From NCBI RefSeq assembly GCF_019192965.1, contig NZ_JAHTKU010000010.1, positions 186,001 to 250,000 of the forward strand: a stretch of 64,000 nucleotides of DNA. Reading direction: 5' to 3'. The DNA is from Nocardioides daeguensis. GTDB taxonomy: Bacteria; Actinomycetota; Actinomycetes; Propionibacteriales; Nocardioidaceae. The notes below the pieces were generated by a model, which saw only the letters and a list, made by a program, of their open reading frames with translations, made no database searches and was not told where the DNA came from. Positions 1 through 8,436 of this stretch are shown here, piece after piece (the stretch's first letter is position 1; each line of letters opens with the position of its first letter). A program made the position numbers and the translations under genes.

Positions 1-32
1 AGCGGGCGGGGATCTCCTTCGAGCGCCGCTGA
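1..32 (+). CDS. C-terminal tail of an upstream gene (partial)
   Basis: The first bases read R-A-G-I-S-F-E-R-R-stop, with TGA at 30-32. This could be the last nine codons of a gene starting before the window. The downstream neighbour is TadG-like, so a TadE-like small pilin would fit the context, but nine residues cannot establish identity. Confidence 0.3.
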   Translation, partial: RAGISFERR

Positions 33-207
33 CGGCGCCGGCGGTGAGCTGCCCCAGCCGCCCGCGGACCGGGCTCGGCCGTTCTGCAGTGGGTCAAGCG
101 TCCGCTTAGGTACCCTCTCCTCGGGCGTGGAGGCGTCCGGGGAGACGTCCGTGCGGCGGCGGAGGGGGTACGACGACCGCGCGGGCCCAGTGGGAGGAGA
201 CCCGTCG

Positions 208-1977
208 ATGGCGCGCGCCAGCCTGCGTCGTACCCCGTCGCGTCCAGCGCGAGGCTCCGAGCGCGGGGCCACCACGGTGCTGATGGCCGTGTTCTTGGCG
301 GTGGCCCTGGTCTCCGCGGCGTTCGCGGTCGACCTCGGCATGCAGCGGGTGCTGCGCCGCGACCTGCAGGCCGTCGTCGACGTGGTGGCCCTCGACCTCG
401 CGCGCGAGCTGACCGGCAAGAAGGCGGGGGACTACGCCGCCGCCGACCGCGCCGCGATCGACACGGCCAAGGCTGCCAGCCTGCGCCGCAACAGCCGCCT
501 GGTCGGCGGGGAGGTGCCGGCGGCCGACGTCACCTGGGAGCTCGTCTCCCTCGTCGACGGTGCGTGGCGGCCCTCGGCGGCGACCGAGATCCCCGGCGGT
601 GTCCGGGTGAGCGCCCACTCCGACGTCGCCTTCGCCTTCGGCGGGATCACCGGCGTCGAGAAGGGCGAGTCGTCGCGCACGGCGGTCGCGTCGGCCCGGC
701 CCAGCGCGTGCCTGCAGGTCGGCTCGTACGCCGCCCAGCTCGACACGAAGCAGTCCTGGCTGCTCAACCCGCTGCTCGGCAAGCTGCTCGGGTCCGACCT
801 CGCGCTCAAGGTGCTCGACCCCAAGGCCGGACTGGCGGGGGTCAACCTCAACCTGCTCGACCTGATCGAGGAGCTGGACCCGCTGGTCAGCGCCGACATC
901 TCGGCGGCCTCCTTCACCCAGGTCGCCGGGGTCGACGTGGGGCTGTCCCAGCTGATGCTCGCGGCGGTGAAGGTGCTGGAGCGGCAGAGCGGCCGGCTGG
1001 CCGAGGTCGACCTGCTGCGCAACGTCTACAACGGCGTCCAGGCCAACCTGCCCGCGGTCGGGATCAAGCTCAGCGACCTCGTCCAGCTCGCCACCGCCGA
1101 CGACGCCGCGGCCAACCTCGACCTCAACCTGTTCGATCTCGTCGCGGGATCGCTGGCGATCGCCAACGGCACCAACGTGATCAAGCTGCCGCTCGCCGTG
1201 AAGCTGCCGCTGCCGCTGGGACCCGGTGGCACCAGCCTGGTCGACCTCAAGGCCAGCGTGAAGGTCGGTCAGAAGCCGGTCTGGAGCTGCACGAAGGCCG
1301 CCAGCTCGCAGATCGAGATCACCCTCCAGGGCGACGCGCTCGCCCTCGACCTGGGCCTGATCGCCGTTCGGGTCCCGCTCTCCGTCAAGCTCACCCTCGC
1401 CGACGCCAGCGCCACCGTCACCGCGGTCGAGTGCCTGCCGACCGGCAAGCGGATCAAGATGCTCGTCGACAGCGGGCTGCTCGGCGTCGACGTCCGTCTC
1501 GGCCAGCGCGCCGACGACCCGACCTCGCCCAAGCTCAGCGTCTCCCTGCTCGGCCTCGGCATCCCGGGCTGGAACGGCATCGAGGTCGTCAGCGGCACCG
1601 TCGCCCTGTCCAGCGGGGCCAACCCGAACCGGCCGGTGCGCAGCACGCACCTCGACATCGTCGGCGAGAACTACGACGCCACGGTGCCGATCCAGCAGGG
1701 CGGCCTCGGCGTGCCCGACCTGTTCTTGTCGGTCAACAGCCTCAAGCTGCTGGGCGGCCTCGGCCCGCTCTCGGACCTGCTGGCCTTCCTCGGCATCCCG
1801 AGCCTGCTGCAGTGGGTCGTCGACCTGGTCCTCCAGGGCATCGTCAACCCGCTCAAGAACGGGCTCGACAAGTGGCTGCTCGGACCGCTGCTCACTGCTT
1901 TGGGCGCCGACGTCGCCGGCGGCACGGTCAACGCCGTGCCGAAGGTCGACTGCGGGACGCCGCGCCTGTCCGGCTGA
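208..1977 (+). CDS. TadG-like membrane-anchored protein (Flp pilus assembly-type N-terminus)
   Basis: The 589-residue product opens with a basic leader and one hydrophobic segment at about residues 20-44 that begins GATTVLMAVFLAVALVS, followed by DLGMQR. This is the arrangement of the Tad/TadG-like N-terminal domain, which anchors pilus-assembly or envelope proteins in the membrane. The rest is a long extracytoplasmic region of repeated Leu/Val/Asp-rich amphipathic stretches (LNLLDLIEEL, LDLNLFDLVAG) that I do not recognise. I chose ATG 208 because GGGAGGAGA precedes it at 192-200; an in-frame GTG at 127 has no such site. The gene converges on the sigma-factor gene with about 15 bp between stops. 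A pilus or surface role is inferred from the N-terminus only. Confidence 0.7.
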   Translation: MARASLRRTPSRPARGSERGATTVLMAVFLAVALVSAAFAVDLGMQRVLRRDLQAVVDVVALDLARELTGKKAGDYAAADRAAIDTAKAASLRRNSRLVGGEVPAADVTWELVSLVDGAWRPSAATEIPGGVRVSAHSDVAFAFGGITGVEKGESSRTAVASARPSACLQVGSYAAQLDTKQSWLLNPLLGKLLGSDLALKVLDPKAGLAGVNLNLLDLIEELDPLVSADISAASFTQVAGVDVGLSQLMLAAVKVLERQSGRLAEVDLLRNVYNGVQANLPAVGIKLSDLVQLATADDAAANLDLNLFDLVAGSLAIANGTNVIKLPLAVKLPLPLGPGGTSLVDLKASVKVGQKPVWSCTKAASSQIEITLQGDALALDLGLIAVRVPLSVKLTLADASATVTAVECLPTGKRIKMLVDSGLLGVDVRLGQRADDPTSPKLSVSLLGLGIPGWNGIEVVSGTVALSSGANPNRPVRSTHLDIVGENYDATVPIQQGGLGVPDLFLSVNSLKLLGGLGPLSDLLAFLGIPSLLQWVVDLVLQGIVNPLKNGLDKWLLGPLLTALGADVAGGTVNAVPKVDCGTPRLSG

Positions 1978-1992
1978 CCCCGCCCGGGACGC

Positions 1993-3708
1993 TCAGCCCG
2001 GACAGGGATCGACGTCGAAGCTCGACGAGCGGGTCGTGGTGTGCCCGGCCCGGTCGACGGCGGTGACCGTCGCGGTGACGGCGCCGCCGATCGGGAACGG
2101 CCCGATGCTCGCGGTCCAGCCACCGCCGGACGCGGTCATCGCCTTCTGCCCGTTGCCGCTCGGGCCGCTCCAGGCGACCCGGACCGACTGGAGGGTCGCG
2201 TCGGCCGCGGTCGTGGTGACGGTGCGGCCCGAGCAGTCGGTGGGGCCACCGACCTGGATCGCGCCGATGACGGGCGGCTTGTCGACACCGACCTGGACCG
2301 ACACGACGACGGTGCCGCCGGACCAGGAGACGGCGACGGTGCCGGTGCTGCTGCCCTCGCCGAGGGTGGACCGGTCGGCCGTGACGGTCAGTCCGGACTC
2401 GGCGCCGGGCTCCAGGGAGCCCTTCGTGCGCGACACCGACAGCCAGGCCACGCGCGGGCTCACGGTGTAGGTCAGCGCGGTGCCACCCGGGTTGCTCAGC
2501 CGGACCGAGCCCCTCGACAGTGCGCCCAGCCGGAGGGTGCGGGTCGAGACGCGCAGGTCGGCCGGTGTCGCCACGGTGGCCCCGGTCGAGGTCTCGGTGG
2601 TGCTGGTCGATCCGGCCGTGGTCTGCGTGGTCGCGGTGGACGACGGCTCGACGGGTACGCCGGACGTCGTGGTGGCCGTCCCGGACCGCCCGGCCGGCTC
2701 GCTCGCGGGCATGGCGGGGCCTCCGGGACTGGTCGCGGGGTCGGTGGCGACGGCCGCCTGGTCGCCGTCGGGCCACCAGGCGACGACCGCGCCGCCGCCG
2801 AGGGCCAGCAGCAGCACGACCAGGCCGACGACGAGGAGCGCGCGCCTCGCCGTACCGGTGCCCGGGAGGGCGCCACCGGCAGCCAGGACCGGGTCGTCGA
2901 CGTAGTAGGCCACCAGCCGCTCGTCGCCGAGCACCCGGTCGCGCAGCGCGGCGGGGGCGGCGAAGGCGGGGACGCCCGCGAGCAGGGCGATCGGGCTGAC
3001 CATCAGCCGGCGGCGGGCCTCGCAGGTCTCGCAGCCGTCGATGTGGCGCGCGACCCGCTTGCGGATCAGCGGCGAGAACCGGCCGTCCCAGTCGCCGAGG
3101 ATGCCCGACAGCTCGCCGCACAGCTCGCTGCCGCGGCGGGCGATGAGCAGGGCGCCGAGGGCGCGCTCGACCTGGTCGCGGGCGCGGCTGAGCATGACGT
3201 AGGAGTTCTGCGGGGTCACGTCCATCGCGGCCGCGAGCTCGGCGCCCTCGAGGCCCTGGCGCAGGTGCAGGTCGAGCAGGGCGCGGTCGCGGTCGTTGAG
3301 ACCCTCGATCGCCGCCCACACCAGCTCGCGCAGCTCGTCGTGCACGGCGGCGTCGGTGACCTGCTGCTCCGGTCCGCTGCCGAGGTCAGGCATGGCTTCG
3401 AGCCACTCGTCGTCGTGGGCCTCGCGGGCCCGGCCGCGCAGCGTGCGCAGGCACTCGTTGCGGACCACGGAGTAGAGCCACGGCCGCAGCCGCGAGGGAT
3501 CGCGCAGCTGCCCGGCCTTCTCCGCCAGCACCACGAACGAGTCCGCCACGCAGTCCGCGGCCTCCTCGTGGTTGCGGAGCATCGAGTAGGCGAAGTCGTG
3601 GAGCCGGTCGGCGTAGCGCTCGTACACACCCGCGAAGGCGTGCCGGTCGCCCGCGAGGACGCCCGCGACGAGGGTCGCGTCGTCCGCGGGCCGACCCGAG
3701 ACAGTCAT
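1993..3708 (-). CDS. ECF sigma factor fused to an anti-sigma-like zinc motif, a TM helix and an extracytoplasmic Ig-like region
   Basis: The 571-residue protein starts at MTVSGRP. Sigma region 2 lies at about residues 25-95 (FAYSMLRNHEEAADCVADSF) and region 4 at about 123-185 (LNDRDRALLDLHLRQGL, then a helix-turn-helix). Residues 222-229 read H-I-D-G-C-E-T-C, the H-x3-C-x2-C signature of zinc-binding anti-sigma domains. One transmembrane helix follows at about 289-311, then a Thr/Ser-rich linker, a BACON-like beta domain and a second beta domain with two Cys. Sigma factor, membrane tether and sensor-like exterior are therefore one polypeptide, as in ECF groups with C-terminal extensions (ECF52/53-like, from memory). 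There is no separate anti-sigma gene nearby. It may sense an envelope or extracellular signal; the target promoters are unknown. Confidence 0.8.
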   Translation of the reverse strand: MTVSGRPADDATLVAGVLAGDRHAFAGVYERYADRLHDFAYSMLRNHEEAADCVADSFVVLAEKAGQLRDPSRLRPWLYSVVRNECLRTLRGRAREAHDDEWLEAMPDLGSGPEQQVTDAAVHDELRELVWAAIEGLNDRDRALLDLHLRQGLEGAELAAAMDVTPQNSYVMLSRARDQVERALGALLIARRGSELCGELSGILGDWDGRFSPLIRKRVARHIDGCETCEARRRLMVSPIALLAGVPAFAAPAALRDRVLGDERLVAYYVDDPVLAAGGALPGTGTARRALLVVGLVVLLLALGGGAVVAWWPDGDQAAVATDPATSPGGPAMPASEPAGRSGTATTTSGVPVEPSSTATTQTTAGSTSTTETSTGATVATPADLRVSTRTLRLGALSRGSVRLSNPGGTALTYTVSPRVAWLSVSRTKGSLEPGAESGLTVTADRSTLGEGSSTGTVAVSWSGGTVVVSVQVGVDKPPVIGAIQVGGPTDCSGRTVTTTAADATLQSVRVAWSGPSGNGQKAMTASGGGWTASIGPFPIGGAVTATVTAVDRAGHTTTRSSSFDVDPCPG

Positions 3709-3837
3709 GGCGTGATCGTAGGGACACAGGGGTGGGAGCGCCGACGAATCGCAACCTTGCAGTTTCCCCGATCGGCGTTGTCCCCGGTCGCGGCTAGCGT
3801 GCCGAGGGTCCAGTCCCGCCCAGCAAGGAGTGACGTG

Positions 3838-4419
3838 ATGGCCGAGGTCGTCCTGTTCCACCACGCCCGCGGCCTCACCCCAGGTGTCGGGCAGTTCGCC
3901 GACTCCCTCCGGTCCGCCGGGCACGTCGTGCACACCCCCGACCTGTTCGACGGCATCCTCCCCGCCAGCCTCGACGCCGGCCTCGCCCTGGTCCGCGAGC
4001 TCGGCGACGAGCTCGACGCGCGCGCCGACCGCGCCGTCGACGCCCTGCCGGACGCCGTCGTGTACGCCGGCTTCTCCGTCGGCGAGTCCCTCGCCCAGCG
4101 CCTCGCGCAGACCCGCCCCGGCGCCCGCGGCGCGCTGCTCTACGAGTCCTGCATCCCGGTCACCGGCGAGTGGGCCTTCGGCCCCTGGCCCGACGGTGTC
4201 CCGGTGCAGGTCCACGGCGCCGACGGCGACGAGTTCTTCGCCGAGGACCTGCCCGCGGCGCAGGGGCTCATCGAGGCGGCCGGGCCGGACCTGGCCGAGC
4301 TGTTCCTGTACCCCGCCGAGGGGCACCTGTTCACCGACAGCTCGCTGCCGACGTACGACGCCGGGGCGGCTGCGCTGGTCCTGGCGCGGTCGAGGGAGTT
4401 CCTCGCCCGGCTGGGCTGA
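3838..4419 (+). CDS. Dienelactone hydrolase family protein
   Basis: The 193-residue alpha/beta hydrolase begins MAEVVLFHHARGLTPGV and runs through TPDLFDG to a late acid/histidine region (HGADGDEFF, then EGHLFTD), the layout of the dienelactone hydrolase family. The expected nucleophile position reads YAGFSVGESLAQRLA, so Ser takes the place of the Cys seen in true dienelactone hydrolases, as in many DLH-like esterases. The start has an AAGGAG site 8 bases upstream and diverges from the sigma-factor gene. It is probably a cytoplasmic esterase or lactonase of unknown substrate; nothing ties it to either neighbour. Confidence 0.8.
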   Translation: MAEVVLFHHARGLTPGVGQFADSLRSAGHVVHTPDLFDGILPASLDAGLALVRELGDELDARADRAVDALPDAVVYAGFSVGESLAQRLAQTRPGARGALLYESCIPVTGEWAFGPWPDGVPVQVHGADGDEFFAEDLPAAQGLIEAAGPDLAELFLYPAEGHLFTDSSLPTYDAGAAALVLARSREFLARLG

Positions 4420-4425
4420 GCCGGC

Positions 4426-5724
4426 TCAGAGCGGCGTGATCGGGATCGACCTGCGCGGCTCGAAGGCGAACGACGCACCGGTGCTGAACCGGGTGACCGC
4501 GACCTCCTCGGCCTCGGGCCGGGACTCGCCCGCGACGACCTCGACGCTCCACCCGGCGTGCGGCGCCTCGGCGACCCGGACGTCGAGGTGGGGGTCGACC
4601 GCCCCGGCGATCGCCCGGAGGGCCTCGGGCCAGGAGGGCCCGCACAACGAGATCCAGGCCGCGTCCTCGTCGGCCGGCCCGGGGACGACGGTGATCTCGC
4701 CGCGCGACGCGGCAGCCGACACGTAGGCCGCCGGGTTGAGCAGCGGGTGCAGCCAGATCCCGCGCAGCGCGCCGGCCGGGTCGCGGGGCAGGTCGAGGGC
4801 CCGGGCGAGGCGCTCGGCGCCGATGCCGGCGATGCCGATCAGCTGCTTGCGGCGCAGCGTGACCAGCTCGGCCTCGGTCTCCACCCGCTCGGCGACGGCG
4901 AGCGCGAACGCCCGGTCCAGCAGGTGCATCTGCAGGCAGACCTCGTCGGCGATGCGGACCAGCGCGGAGTGTGAGAACGCGGTGAAGTCGACGTCCGAGA
5001 GCAACGGACCGGCGTAGTCGCCCAGCCCCTCGTCCGCGGGATCGATCGGGGCCAGCGTGAGCGTGGCGGCCCGGGAGCGCGCGTTGACGGCGAGTGCCGG
5101 GACCGGCTCCGGCTCCGGGTGCGACGGGTCGATGGTCACCGTCCACGCGCAGTGCGGGTGGCGGTCGGCGGGCACCCGCGGCGGCCGGTGGATCGGCCGG
5201 ACCTGCGCGTGCGGGTTGGTCGCGATCGCGGTGGCGTCGAAGGTCGGGTCCTCGATGTCGTGGCACATGCCGCGGACGTAGTCCTCGCCCATCGGCTCGA
5301 CGTCGACCAGCGCGCCGCAGTGGTCGAGCCGGAACTCGCCGTGCCAGGGGTCGTGCACGGTGTAGCGGAAGTCCATGAACTGCGGGGGAGCGCCGATGTC
5401 GAGCTGCAGTCCCTTGAAGATCGTGACCACGTCGCCCGTGCCCGGCACGTCGGGCGCGTAGCCCAGCGCCTGCTGCATCCGCCGGGTGTAGATCGGCGAG
5501 GCGGCCGCCCACTCCTCGATCGCGACCTGAAGCATCTCCTCGCGTCCGAAGGCGGCGATGCACCAGGCCATGCCGGAGCGGTCGATCAGCTGGCCCATCA
5601 GCAGCAGCTCGGGGACCAGGACCGCGAGCTCCGCGCGCGACAGCTCGGCGTACCTGCTGCGCCCCATGCGAATCGGCTGCGAATTGCCCGGTTCGGGGAC
5701 CAGATCGAATGGGGTGCCGTTCAC
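4426..5724 (-). CDS. Conserved hypothetical protein translationally coupled to an LLM oxidoreductase
   Basis: I do not recognise this 432-residue protein. It has no signal peptide or transmembrane segment. It contains a His/Cys-rich core, FRLDHCGALVDVEPMG followed by MCHDIEDPTF and later PIHRPPR and PHCAWTV, which could bind a metal or a cofactor. The C-terminal half is rich in Ala and acidic residues. The GTG start overlaps the TGA of the LLM oxidoreductase gene (GTGA at 5724-5721), so the two are surely one operon, and a shared substrate or a partner role for the oxidoreductase is plausible. Through that operon it lies under the KstR-type palindrome at 6576-6591. Confidence 0.75.
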   Translation of the reverse strand: MNGTPFDLVPEPGNSQPIRMGRSRYAELSRAELAVLVPELLLMGQLIDRSGMAWCIAAFGREEMLQVAIEEWAAASPIYTRRMQQALGYAPDVPGTGDVVTIFKGLQLDIGAPPQFMDFRYTVHDPWHGEFRLDHCGALVDVEPMGEDYVRGMCHDIEDPTFDATAIATNPHAQVRPIHRPPRVPADRHPHCAWTVTIDPSHPEPEPVPALAVNARSRAATLTLAPIDPADEGLGDYAGPLLSDVDFTAFSHSALVRIADEVCLQMHLLDRAFALAVAERVETEAELVTLRRKQLIGIAGIGAERLARALDLPRDPAGALRGIWLHPLLNPAAYVSAAASRGEITVVPGPADEDAAWISLCGPSWPEALRAIAGAVDPHLDVRVAEAPHAGWSVEVVAGESRPEAEEVAVTRFSTGASFAFEPRRSIPITPL

Positions 5725-6566
5725 ACGAGCCCCAGCCGGGTGGCCATCTTGTCGAGGTAGGTCAGCACCGCGGACTCGTCGGAGTCGGGCACGCCCCAGA
5801 TCAGCTCGGAGGCGCCGGCGGCCATCCAGTCGGCGAAGTCCTCCTCGGCGGGCCGCTTGGCGACCAGCACCCGTACGTCGGGCTCGCCCTCGCGGCCGGC
5901 CTCGGCCCACTCCTTGCGCAGCAGCTCGGCGCTGGCGGCGACGTCGGTCGAGGTCGGCGTGGTCATCCAGCCGTCGGCGTGGGTGGCGATCCACCGCATG
6001 GTCTTCGGCCCGGCGCCGGCGCCGATGATGACCGGGATCCGGCCCTGCGGGGGCTTCGGGTAGGCCCAGCTCGGGCCGAACGAGACGAACTCGCCGTCGT
6101 ACGACGCCTCCTCCTGCGTCCACAGCGCGCGCATCGCGCCGAGGTACTCGGCCAGCACGGTGCGTCGCTTCGCGGCCGGCACGTGGTGGTCGGTGAGCTC
6201 GTCGGTGTTCCAGCCGAAGCCGGCGCCGATGGTGACCCGGCCGCCGGAGAGGTGGTCGAGGGTGGCGAGGGTCTTGGCCAGCGTGATCGGGTCCGACTCG
6301 ACCGGCAGCGAGACCGCCGTCGACAGACCGATCCGGGTGGTGACGGCCGCGCAGGTCGCGAGCGAGACCCACGGGTCGAGGGTGCGCAGGTAGCGGTCGT
6401 CGGGCAGCTCCTCGCCGCCCGTCGGGTGGAGGGCGTCCCGGCGGACCGGGATGTGCGTGTGCTCGGGCACGTAGATGGTGTCGAAGCCGCGCTCCTCGGC
6501 CGCCTGGGCCAGGCGGGCCGGCGTGATGCCGCGGTCGGAGGTGAAGAGGACGATCCCGTTGCGCAT
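5721..6566 (-). CDS. LLM-class F420-dependent oxidoreductase
   Basis: The 281-residue TIM-barrel protein has the bacterial luciferase-like hallmarks: ERGFDTIYVPEHTHIP near the N-terminus, LATLDHLSGGRVTIGAGFGWN, and a phosphate-binding stretch IPVIIGAGAGPKTMRW. Most actinobacterial relatives use coenzyme F420 rather than FMN. I chose ATG 6566 because a promoter-like AAGACA-N17-TAGTTT (minus strand, 6601-6573) would start transcription on that base, giving a leaderless mRNA; the other possible start is GTG 6572. It forms an operon with the unknown gene downstream and diverges from the tetR-cyp operon. The KstR-type box sits over its promoter, which suggests a sterol- or lipid-linked role. Confidence 0.85.
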   Translation of the reverse strand: MRNGIVLFTSDRGITPARLAQAAEERGFDTIYVPEHTHIPVRRDALHPTGGEELPDDRYLRTLDPWVSLATCAAVTTRIGLSTAVSLPVESDPITLAKTLATLDHLSGGRVTIGAGFGWNTDELTDHHVPAAKRRTVLAEYLGAMRALWTQEEASYDGEFVSFGPSWAYPKPPQGRIPVIIGAGAGPKTMRWIATHADGWMTTPTSTDVAASAELLRKEWAEAGREGEPDVRVLVAKRPAEEDFADWMAAGASELIWGVPDSDESAVLTYLDKMATRLGLV

Positions 6567-6572
6567 CCCCAC

Positions 6573-6601
6573 AAACTAGAACCAGTTCTAGGAAATGTCT
6601 T
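6573..6601 (-). promoter_or_regulatory. Promoter of the LLM oxidoreductase operon
   Basis: On the minus strand AAGACA (6601-6596) and TAGTTT (6578-6573) are 17 bases apart. Seven bases on lies ATG 6566, as expected for a leaderless transcript. The palindrome at 6576-6591 fills the spacer and part of the -10. Confidence 0.5.
6576..6591. promoter_or_regulatory. KstR-type palindromic operator
   Basis: CTAGAACCAGTTCTAG is a perfect 7+2+7 inverted repeat. Its core matches the mycobacterial and rhodococcal KstR consensus TNNAACNNGTTNNA at every fixed base. KstR is the TetR-family repressor of sterol side-chain and ring catabolism. The site overlaps the -10 of the minus-strand operon and lies just upstream of the -35 of tetR, so it could control both directions. 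Confidence 0.65.
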
Positions 6602-6641
6602 GCGCTCCCCGGGAGCGTCTCCTATGTTGGACAGGTGTCCA
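6600..6641 (+). promoter_or_regulatory. tetR-cyp51 operon promoter with overlapping TGGACA palindrome
   Basis: TTGCGC (6600-6605) and TATGTT (6623-6628) are 17 bases apart and predict a start of transcription at about 6635, the GTG start codon itself, so the message is probably leaderless. TGGACAGGTGTCCA at 6628-6641 is a perfect 6+2+6 palindrome of TetR-operator form over the transcription start. It is the natural candidate for autoregulation by the encoded TetR protein. Confidence 0.55.
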
Positions 6642-7222
6642 GTCAGGTGTTCGAGATGCCGCGCCAGGGGTTGAACCCCCGGCAGGCCGAGACGGTGGAG
6701 AGGCTGCTCGCCGCCGGGCTCGAGGAGCTGCGGGCGGTCGGCCACGAGGCGCTGACGGTCCGCACGGTCGCGCAGCGGGCGGGGGTATCGCCGGCGACGG
6801 CGTACACCTATCTCGCCTCCAAGAACCACCTCTTCGCCGAGCTCTTCTGGCGTCACCTCACCTCGGCACAGCTCGCCCGGACCACCGCAGGTACGGCGGT
6901 CCAGCGGCTCCAGGCGACGATGCGGGCGCTCACCGCGCGGATCGTCGAGGAGCCCGAGCTGGCCGCGGCAGTGACGCCGGCGCTGCTCGGCGCCGACCCC
7001 GACGTCGCGCGGCTGCGGCTGCGGATCGGCGCGGAGTTCCTGTCCCGCTTCGAGTCCGCGCTCGCCGAGCCGGACCGTCCGGCCGACCCCGGGGTGCTGG
7101 AGGTGCTGGTGCTGACCTTCTCCGGCGCGCTGCTCCAGGCCGGGATGGGCCTGATGACCTACGACGAGATCGCCGAGCGGCTGGTCGCCGCCGTCGAGGT
7201 GATCATGCGGGGCAACCGATGA
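6635..7222 (+). CDS. TetR-family regulator (Rv0767c-like)
   Basis: The 195-residue protein has a TetR helix-turn-helix at about residues 20-65 (LRAVGHEALTVRTVAQRAGVS, then ATAYTYLASKNHLFAELF) and a helical ligand-binding C-terminal half. It is the first gene of the cyp51 operon, as the TetR gene Rv0767c adjoins the cyp123-SDR-cyp51 genes in M. tuberculosis. GTG 6635 is preferred because the promoter would start there; GTG 6647 and ATG 6656 are alternatives. Its stop overlaps the next start (ATGA). It probably represses its own operon through the palindrome at 6628-6641; the ligand is unknown. Confidence 0.85.
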   Translation: MSSQVFEMPRQGLNPRQAETVERLLAAGLEELRAVGHEALTVRTVAQRAGVSPATAYTYLASKNHLFAELFWRHLTSAQLARTTAGTAVQRLQATMRALTARIVEEPELAAAVTPALLGADPDVARLRLRIGAEFLSRFESALAEPDRPADPGVLEVLVLTFSGALLQAGMGLMTYDEIAERLVAAVEVIMRGNR

Positions 7223-8436
7223 GCGCGCTCGTGTTCGACCCCTACGACTACGCCTTCCAGGACGACCCGTACCCGACGTACCAGCGCCTGCGTGACGAGG
7301 CGCCCGTCTTCCACGCGCCCGCGGACGACATCTGGGTGATCTCGCGCCACCAGGACGTCTTCGACGTACTGCGCAACGACGAGGTCTTCTCCAACCGGAT
7401 GGGCGTCTCGCTCGACGCGTCGGCGTGGAACCCCGAGGCGCACCGGGTGATGAGCTTCCTCGGGCTCGACGGCGCCGAGCAGTCGCGCATCCGCAAGCTG
7501 GTCTCCGCCGCGTTCACCCCGCGCCGGGTCCGCGAGCTCACGCCGCAGGTGGAGGCGCTCACGCAGCGCTACCTGGCCCGCACCTTCGCCGCCAACGCCG
7601 AGCACGGCGAGGCCGACTGGATCGCCGACTTCGCCGGCAAGCTCCCGATGGACGTCATCTCCGAGATGATGGGCGTGCCGGAGGCCGACCGCGACGAGGT
7701 GCGCCGCCTCGCCGACCTCGTCGTGCATCGCGAGGACGGCGTCCGCGACGTCCCGCAGGCCGGCGTGGAGGCGTCCTTCGCCCTCTTCGGCTACTACGGC
7801 GAGATGGTCGCCCAGCGCCGTCGTACGCCGACCGCGGACCTCACCTCCGCGCTCGTCGCGGCCGAGCTCGACGGCGATCGGCTCAGCGACGGCGAGATCA
7901 TGGCCTTCCTCTTCCTCATGGTGGTGGCGGGCAACGAGACCACGACCAAGCTGCTCGGCAACGCGCTCTTCCACCTCTCCGCGGACCCCGCGCAGAAGGC
8001 CCGGGTGCTGGCGGACGGCACCCTGGTGCCGGCGTGGATCGAGGAGACCCTGCGCCACGACACGTCGAGCCAGATGCTGGCGCGCTACGTCACCGACGAC
8101 GTCGAGATCGGCGGGACGCGGATCCCCGGCGGGTCGAAGGCGCTGGTGCTGCTGGGCAGCGCCAACCGCGACGAGCGCGTGTTCACCGACCCGGCGACCT
8201 ACGACATCCACCGCGACAAGGCCGAGCTCGCGCGGATCCTCAGCTTCGGCACGGGCCGGCACTTCTGCCTCGGCGCCAACCTGGCGCGGCTCGAGGCCCG
8301 CGTGGTGCTCGAGGAGCTGGTCCGCCGGGTCGCCGACTTCGAGGTGCACGCCGAGCGTGCGGTCCGGGTGCACTCCACCAGCGTGCGCGGGTTCGCCTCG
8401 CTGCCGGTGACGTTCACCCCGCGGACCGGTGGTTGA
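7219..8436 (+). CDS. Cytochrome P450 (CYP123-like position in the cyp51 cluster)
   Basis: The 405-residue soluble P450 shows the I-helix oxygen-binding motif AGNETTTK, the ExxR motif EETLR and the haem-thiolate loop FGTGRHFCLGANLARLE, with Cys350 as axial ligand. It would use electrons from the ferredoxin encoded downstream. By position (TetR-P450-SDR-CYP51) it corresponds to Rv0766c/CYP123; the subfamily is inferred from synteny, not measured identity. The substrate is unknown. Its last codons and stop lie inside the left arm of an intergenic repeat that starts at 8426. Confidence 0.9.
   Translation: MSALVFDPYDYAFQDDPYPTYQRLRDEAPVFHAPADDIWVISRHQDVFDVLRNDEVFSNRMGVSLDASAWNPEAHRVMSFLGLDGAEQSRIRKLVSAAFTPRRVRELTPQVEALTQRYLARTFAANAEHGEADWIADFAGKLPMDVISEMMGVPEADRDEVRRLADLVVHREDGVRDVPQAGVEASFALFGYYGEMVAQRRRTPTADLTSALVAAELDGDRLSDGEIMAFLFLMVVAGNETTTKLLGNALFHLSADPAQKARVLADGTLVPAWIEETLRHDTSSQMLARYVTDDVEIGGTRIPGGSKALVLLGSANRDERVFTDPATYDIHRDKAELARILSFGTGRHFCLGANLARLEARVVLEELVRRVADFEVHAERAVRVHSTSVRGFASLPVTFTPRTGG

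Noticed and set aside
106-1650. A long minus-strand frame opposite the TadG-like gene
   Set aside because: It has no start context and its composition is that of a shadow frame; the plus strand has a ribosome-binding site and a TM domain.
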